Of a stretch of 23,461 bases of DNA, positions 6,501 to 15,500 are shown piece after piece. A model generated the notes under the pieces. The model searched no databases and was not told where the DNA came from. It worked only from the letters and a program-made list of their open reading frames with translations. Position 1 is the first letter of the stretch. Each line of letters starts with the position of its first letter. Made by a program: the position numbers and the translations under genes. The stretch is taken from NCBI GenBank assembly GCA_949051815.1, contig CARQVR010000054.1:1-23461 (forward strand), in the 5' to 3' direction. Source of the stretch: an uncultured Lachnospiraceae bacterium. Lineage in GTDB: Bacteria; Bacillota; Clostridia; Lachnospirales; Lachnospiraceae.

Positions 6501-9500
6501 GCCAAGACCGTCGCTCACCCTCAATCAGGGCAGCGCCAAGACCTCGTCTCCCGTGACGAAGGCAGGCGTGAACTTCTCTGTAAAGACGAAGGAGATCGTG
6601 GAGGGCGTGCAATACTATGCCTGCGCCTACGCCAAGGTGGGAAATCTGTGCTACTACAGCGAACCAGTTTCGTTTGACATCGGGGCGAAGCAGTGCGGCA
6701 CGTTTACGATCAAAAATAATAATGACAACACCTTTACGGTGACGAGGACGGGCGGCACAGATGGCGCGCAGACCGTCTATTTCCGCACGGTAAACGGGAC
6801 AGCCGTGGGCGGCACCCACTTTGTCCATCAGGCGTCCAGCCTGACCTTCCGGGACGGCGAGGGGGGAGATAAAATCATCAAGGTCAAAGAAAATTCCGTG
6901 ACGGCCAAATACGGCAGCAGGACGGCCACCGCCTACTCCAATGCGGACCGCACCTACCAGGTGGAACTCTACCGCGTCACGGGCGGCGGGACGCTTGGCA
7001 GCACGGCCAAAGCCACCCGTACCATGAAAAAGAACTATGATAATTACTCGATCGACCGCAGCCTATATGAACCAAAGAGCGGCAACGCGAAAAATGACGC
7101 CATATGGGATAACAGGGGGAGCTGCCACCAGTATGAGATCACGGACGGCGGCTCAAGAGAGACCAACGGCAAGAATAACGGCATCAACTGGTACAATGGC
7201 AGGGTCAACCACAAGGGGCACAAGAGCGATCCCTTCAACCTGCCCCGCTACCATCAGGTCATGCCGGGCACGGGCAGGGAGAAGGCATATTTCCTGGACA
7301 GCAAAAATCCTTCTGACGGCTGGGGCTACCGCTATGAGTTGAAACAGTCCGAGATCGAGACCGGCTGGGGGCACCTTTGGGTGGGCACTGCGCCCGCGCC
7401 TACAGGAAAACAGACGGTATCCGACAAAAACGGCGCAAGCCCCTTTGATGGGGGCAGCCAGAAATGGGCGGGTTACTTTGACACCAATTACACGGGCACC
7501 CTCTATATGCCCGGCGCCGCGGGACAAAACGGAATGCAGGGCTGCAATGAAAAAGGTTCCACCTATACCTATAATGGCCAGAAGTACATGGTGTTCGCCG
7601 CGGATGAGACGGCATACATGAACTTTGCCGCCTGCGGCAACAAGAATGATGTGTGGAAAATCAATGACATCATCGACTACCGAATCCTGATCGACACGAA
7701 GGAGCCGCAGCTTATCGGCGTGGCGCCCATGGCGGACAGCGCCTACAAGCAAGGCGACGAAGTCACCATCTCCCTGGTCTTCGATGAGATCGTGGACAGC
7801 TGGAACAGCCAGAAGGCGGGAGGACTGGACGATCTGGTGGCGAAGACCAGCTGGGGCGATTTCACCTATGTGGGCGGCGCGGACACCAACGTCCTCGTCT
7901 TCAAGGGGACGGTGCCGGCAAAAGCCCTGTCAAAGATCACCGTGAGCAGCATCACCCATGCGGAAAGGATCAAAGACCTGTGCGGCAATGCAACAGGGAC
8001 GGTGTCGGCGGGCACGGGCAGCACGAACGTGACGGTGGACACGAAGCAGCCCACGGTGGCGATCACGAACACAAGCCTGACAAACGGCACGGCCTCTGGC
8101 AGGATCACCGCCACCAACGCTGACACCCTGCAGTATGCCTGGAGCGAGAGCGAGGCCATGCCCGCGGCGGGCTGGTTTACCTGTAAGAGCGGCGAAACGG
8201 TGACCACCAGACAGGTTTCCGGCAAATGGTATCTCCACGCCCTCGCTATCTACGAGGGCACGGGTGTGTCCGCCTATGCCTGCAGCACGGTGTTTGACTT
8301 CGGCACGCCGGAGAACCCCAAGTTCCCCCTGCCGGAGCTGACCGCCACTGTGGATAACAGCAGTTGGACGAATCAGAACAGGACCATAACCATTACCAGA
8401 AAACCCGCGGGCGCTGCGGTGAAAGTGACGAAGCCCGACGGGACAACACAGACGCTGTCAAATACCGCCACGACCTACGCGGCGCAGACAAACGGCGTGT
8501 ACACCTTTGTGCTGACCTCCAACGGGGAGACTGTGGCGAAGGATATCGCGGTGGAAAAGATTGATAAAGTAAAACCCACCGCCACATTGACGGAGGCGGG
8601 CGGCACCGACGCCGTCTACCATGCGCTGACCATGACCGCAAAGGCGGCGGACACAGATTCCGGCGTGGCGAAGGTGGAGTATGCCTTCACCACATCCCCC
8701 ACAGCCCCGGCTTCCGGCTGGCAGACGGCGGCAGACAGCGACAAGCTTTCGGACGGCAGGTACAGACTCGAATATACGGCGACAGAGACCACGCAGACAA
8801 AAATATACCTTCATGTAAAAGTGACGGACAACGCGGACAACACCTTCACGATAAAATCCGCTGCCTACACGGTCATCCAGGAACCAGCGGCGGGCGATAA
8901 ACCGGCAATCGAACTGACGGCGTCTCCTTCCGGCGCGGATTGGACAAAGGACGATGTGACCCTCACATGGAAGGTCACAAACGGAGGCGCGGGAGAATGC
9001 ACGGTGTATGTGGATAACAAAATGCTGACTGGGAAGAAGACCGGCGACACGGACACCTTCAAGGCGCAGACAAACGGCGTGTACACGGTGAGCCTTTCGG
9101 ATAAAAACGGCGATTCGGCGTCGGCGACCGTGGTGGTAAATAACATTGACAAGGAAGCGCCCGAGATGGAAAGTATGACGGTTTCACCTGAGGGGTGGGC
9201 GCAATCTAAGAGTGTGTATGTCACGGATTACAGGGCAAGTGATAATCTGACGTTGCAGTATAACGAAAAGGGCGTGACAGGCAAAAGCGGCAGCGGCGTC
9301 ACGGACCGAGCCTATTATTTGCCCGATTCCGACAATAAACTTGGTTTGAGTAACAGCAGCGCCTGCTTTACAGCGGACAGGAACGGAACCTATAAAGTCG
9401 GACAAAAGGACAAAGCGGGCAACGTTAGTTATCATGACGTGGAGGTGACGGGCATCGACACGGTGAAACCTACAGTGACCGCCACAGTCAGCAATACGCC

Positions 9501-12500
9501 CCAAGCAAGCGGCTGGTATACCGACAGCACCGTTTCCGTGACCTTAAGCTATGCGGACAAAGAGGATGGGAGCGCTGCTTACGGGGAGTTAAATTACGGT
9601 CCCGCCAGCGGCATAAAATCGGTGGAGTATGCCTTTGTCACCCCGGCAGCAGTAAACGCAGCTCCCACCACCCCGGCCAGCCTCACAAGCCTCGGTTCTT
9701 CGGCAGTGGCGAAGGGCAGCGCGACCTGCAGCCTGACACAGAACGGCATCTGGTACCTCTACTGCAAGGTGACCGACAACGCGGGCAACGTGACGGAAGG
9801 CTGGAGGAAGGCGGACGGGAGCCTGACAGACAATGCAAGCGAAGCTGTGCATATTAAGAAGGATTCCTATAAGGGGAGCGGGACCATCAGCGGACCGGCA
9901 GAAAGCCAGCCGGCGGCGAACGGGCTTTCCATGAATTTCAGTGTGTATTACGGGCCCTCCGGCGGGGAGCTGACTGCCACAGGGCAGACGGCCGCGATTG
10001 CCACGCTTGCGGAACACAATGGCCCCGGCACGAAGAATCAACAGGTTACATATAACACAAAGGCTATGGGTACGAACTATATCCATATCAAACCCACATC
10101 ATGGGGAAGCAGGTATTTCTGGAGTTTCTATGTGCGCAAGGTGACCTTTGACAGCCAGGGCGGCAGTGAGGTACCGACGCATCTCGTGTGGACGAAGCAG
10201 AGCAGCACATCCACCGGCACGAAGGTGGACTGCGCGCTGGCAAAACCGGCAGACCCCACCCGCACGGGCTATGAGTTCAAGGGCTGGTACACTGACGCGG
10301 CGTGCACGGACGGCAGGGAATTTGACTTTGACAACCAGACACAGATCAGAACCGACATGACGCTGTATGCGAAGTGGGAGGCGATACACTATGACGTGGT
10401 GTATCATCTGGGGGTGCCGCAGACGAAAACTTTTAATAATGACAATGTTCCATATGAGGAGACAGATTATAATACGATTGCGCCTGCTGATAAAAAGACC
10501 TATACCTACGGACAGAAGATGACCTTACCTGTGCCGGGAGTTGCCGCGTCCGTGAGGGGGTTTACTTTTGACGGCTGGTATACAAATGCAGACTACACAG
10601 GTACGCGGTATACCTCAATCCCGGAGACGGCGGCAAAGGATATGACGTATTATGCGCAGTTTAAGGATGTTCAAAAGCCAGAGCTCCGTGATAGAATGAT
10701 TACTGGTGGCTGGGTGGGTGTCTGGTTCAGAAAAATCAACAAATTTTCAGTGAAAGCTGTGGAGAATAGGCAGCTTGCGAGATACGAGGTTTCGAGGGAT
10801 GGGCAAATCGTAAAAGCAGATAATTTTGAGGCGAATACGCGAGTGAAAAAATTTTATTTAAGGGGCACTGAGGATTCTGCAATCGTTTTAAGTTGCATCC
10901 AAGAAGGTGACCATACCTATCAGATCCGGGTATGGGATACAGCAGGTAACGTAGGAGAGCGGGAGGAGCAGATAAAGTTTGACACGAAAGTACCCACCGC
11001 TGACGATATTACCTACAGCACAGAGCCGGTTACATGGTACACAAACGGCAGTTCCATAAAAAATACGAACAACACCGGCTTCCGTCCGATAAAGGTTTTC
11101 AGCGAAGCCTCGGCCATCCGCATTCCGGTACATGATAATCCGAATCCGGGAGTAAACGCATCCAGCGGGCTTTGGAAGCTGACGTATAAGCAGACCATGC
11201 TAAATAATAACGGCACACCGGATGGTGACCCGCAGACAGTGACGGTGGATTTGCAAGATCAGGGCACGGACGGCGTGGCGGAGATCACGCTGTCTGGGAA
11301 CTGGCGCGGCGAGATTACCCAAATCACGCTTTACGACAAGGCGGGTAATCAGAATAGGATAGATGATATCGGGGAAGTACTTGTGGATACCACGCCGCCG
11401 GAAATCAGAGAAACTTCGAATGGACTGATTTATCTGGGTGATTCGGAAACTAGTAATAATGGTGGATATCGTGAACGCTTGGAGGATAAATGGTATACGA
11501 CGGCTTATCTGGAAGATAAAGGCATTACCAGAATTTACGGGAGTATTCGGGATGATTGCCGCGTTGCGTCCTCTCGCTGGTTTATAAACGGAAAACAGCT
11601 AGAAGATAATAGTAATTATAATGGGAAAGGACCTTTTGATGCCCATGTACCCATAATTAATGATTCTAATGAATATATGTATCCGGGCGTGAACACCTTT
11701 ACGCTGGAGGTCACGGATTATGCCGGTCATACCGTCACGCAGAGCGCGGTCATCAAAATCGGCGAAGAAAATGGCACAGTTCAGGAGCAGACCCCCGTAG
11801 CCATCTGCGACTACCCGGCGGACGCGATTGCGCAGCTTGCGCCAAACGCGCAGTATGCACTTACCCTTTCGAAAGACGGCGGCACGACCTACAACGTGAC
11901 GACGGACGAACAGGGGCGGATTCCGTTTGTGCTGCCTGCGGCGGTGACAGGCGGCGCCGAGGTTGACTTATGCGGTCAAGCCCAGCCCATTTCCATCGTC
12001 AAGAAGGGCGTGACGGAAAACGGAGTCGAGCGTTCGAAGGATTCTGCGGCGCAGCCGCTTACGATCAATCCGCGCCCGGCGGCACCGAATGTGACGAATG
12101 ATGATATAACCCCCGAACTTCTGATGGATGCGGACGACGCGCAGATCAACCTTACGATCAGCGATACCAGTAAGGCATGGGAGTACAGTACCGACAACGG
12201 ACAGAACTATAAAGAGACGCCTGCGGCAAGCGGCGGCATGAGCACTATCAAGAACCTGCCCACAGGCGGCGTTGATATCCGTGCGAAAGCTAAGGCCAAC
12301 ACTTCAGCAGCGGTCAATGACGGCTGGCCCCACGGTAAGGTGCAGACGGTCAATATTGACTCAAGGGCGGGGACCATCACGGCGAAGTTTGACTTAAACG
12401 CCACAGGTGACAGCACTGTGTCAGGGCAGCCCGGTAACCAGACAAACTTGAACTATAAGAGCACCCTGACAAAGCCCCAAAAAGACCCCGCAAGAACGGG

Positions 12501-15500
12501 CTATGACTTCACGGGCTGGTATCAGTCTGCGGACGGTTATGCGTCCGGGGCACCGGCGTGGTGCTTTGACGGAGAGAATGCGCAGATCGTCGGGGAAATA
12601 CTCGGCACGGACAGAAGCCAGTATGAGAGTAAGTTGTCAGACGGTGTTTATGAGGTCACCCTCTACGCCGGCTGGCGGGAGAACGTTGCGCCGAACCTTG
12701 CGGCTGCGCTGACAAACGGTACGGACAACACGGCAAAGGACCAGAATGCATGGCATCCCGCGCCCCTTGCAATTGCGCTCAATTTTTCCGACAACGTGGG
12801 CGTAACGAAGCTGTTTGTCAGCAAAGACAGCGGGACTTACACGGAACTGACAGGAACCGGCATAGGATCCGGCACAGCAAACACACAATATTTACTAAAC
12901 TATACCGACATAGAGGAGGGGACACACACCTACGCCTTCAAGGCAGAGGACGCCGCGGGCAACACGGCGGAAATGACCGTGAACGCCAAGTTAGACAGCG
13001 TCAGGCCGGTATTTGGCGAGGTGAAGTTTGAGGAGGGCTACAAGCATCTCTGGGACTGGATCATCCGCAAGGAAAGCCTTACCATCACCATCCCCGTCAC
13101 GGAGGCGGGCAGCGGCATAGCAAATAATGGCGTGACCTACATCCTCACCCCGGCGGCAGGCGGCACAGCCACCACGGGAAACGCTGCGGTGAGCGGCAGC
13201 CAGACAAAAGGCTACACGGCAACGATCACCATTCCCAAGACCTTCAAAGGCACGATGGAAGTCAAAGTGGCGGATAACGCCGGAAACGAAGCGGTTCCCA
13301 TGCAGATCGGTGCGTCCGGCAGCGGCATAGAGGGCGTGCTCGTGGAGAGCGCGCCGCCGACAGTAACCGTCAAGGCGGACCGTGTAACATCGGATATGAC
13401 GGCGGCGGTGACGGATGCGGCGGACGGAAAGACGCTGGATAATCAGAACTATTACAATTCCGCGCCCAGACTTTTTGTGACCGTAAAGGACGAAGACCTT
13501 GACGGCGGACAGACTGCGGCGGGGCTGGCATCCATTTCATGGAAAATAGACGACGGTGCGGAGAACCCGGTGGGCGCGGATTACCTCGGCGCAGAAAACA
13601 ACGCGCCGCTGACTGAGCACAGCTTTGCCATTGGCGGGCTGGAGGGAAAGACAGGCGAAGTCACCGTGACCGTCACAGCCACAGACCAGGCGGGCAACCA
13701 GACCATATACCTGGTAACGCTCCACATCAAGGACAAGATGGCATTACCCGTGCCTGCTATTGATTACATAAACGAGAAACTGACAGGACTGACGGCAGGC
13801 ACGACCTATGTCGTCGGCGGCGAAAAGTTCACCGCGGAGGCGGACGGCAGCATTGCCATAGACGAGACATGGTTTGGCTCCGGCATTTCCATCCATGCGG
13901 AGACGAATCATGCAGATACCACGATGGACAGCGACGACGTGCAGCTTGTGTTTGCGGCACGCCCGGAGGCCCCTGGCGTGACGAAGACCGATGAGAGCAT
14001 AAAGAAAAAAGGCGACGGAAAACTGCACCATCTTGATGAGAACATGGAGTACAGCACAGACGACGGCAGTACATGGACGGCGGTGCAGACAGCAGACGCG
14101 GCACAGGCGGGCTATGCCACGGCGGACGGCGTGATGGAAAACCTTGCGGCGGGTGAGATCCGCGTGCGCGTAAAAGCGAGGGCAAACACGGCGGGCGCAA
14201 ATGACGGCGCGCCCCACGGACAGTATATCCTCGCCCAGATCGAGGAGGGCACGCCTCTGACCGTTACCTTTGCGACGAACGGCGGCAGTGACCTTGCACC
14301 TATGACAGGGTTTGGCTGGAACGATACCGTGGAGAGACCGAAAGACCCGGCGAAGGACGGCTATGCCGTTGAGGGCTGGTATAAAGAGGAAACATTAAAT
14401 AATAGATGGAATTTTAAGAATGAGGAAAATGCCCATGCCTTAAATGGCACAAACGGCGTAACTACAGACACGCCTGGAATCACCCTCTACGCGAAGTGGC
14501 AGGACGACGAGAGCCCCGCCCTCGATGCACAGCTTACAGCCGGTGCGGAACGGGCAGCGGCGGACGAGCGGGACTGGTACAGGGAGCTTGCGGTCGTGCT
14601 AACCTATTCTGACAACGAGGCGGTGACGAAGCTCTATGTCAAAAAGGACGACGAGGCCGCTTATACCGAGATCGAGGGGACGCTTGGCACGGAGAACGGC
14701 AAAGACGAATCCGGCAATACAAGATATCAGTATGTCTATACAGGTATCGCGGAGGGCGAGCACACCTACACCTTCAAGGCGGAGGACGCCGCGGGCAAGG
14801 TGACGGAGACAGGAAAGCTGACCGCGAAGCTGGACACGACCAAACCGGCGTTCGGCACGGCGTCCTATGAGGAAGGGCATAAAAACCTCTGGGACTGGAT
14901 CATCAGAAAAGACAGCCTGCTCATCACCGTTCCCGTGACGGAGATACACAGCGGCGTGGACACCGTGAAGTATACCCTCATTCCCGCAAATACGGCGGCA
15001 GGCGAAGGGGACGCGGCGGACACTGACGCGGACACCGTGACAGGGACCGCCAAAGTGACCGGCAGCCAGAACGCAGGTTACCAGGCGGAAATAAGCATTG
15101 CGCCCGACTTTAAGGGCAGCGTGAAGATCACTGGCAGCGACAGAGCAGGGAATACGGCGGACGAAAAGACCATCGGCACGGACGGGAACGGCATCAAGGG
15201 CGTGATCGTGGAAAATAACGCGCCTCAGATTACCATCCTTGCGGATCGTCTGCCCTCGGAGCCGGCGGCCACCAGAGAGGACGGCACGGAGCTTCAGGAG
15301 GACGCCCTTTACGACAATATGCCGGGGCTCGTGGTACAGCTTACCGACGACGGCATGGGATACGGCATCACGGGAGAAGGCGGCACGGATGGCGGCAGCG
15401 TGACCACATCGGGACTGGCCTCAGTGAAATACAAAGTTGGCACGAAACCGGAGAAGACAGTAGATAAGGATTATAAAACAGCGATCGTCACACAGGATAC

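Noticed and set aside
5797..6828. Long minus-strand frames opposite the giant gene
   Set aside because: GC-rich coding DNA often leaves the opposite frame open; the codon content is Arg/His/Gly-rich with no recognisable motif.
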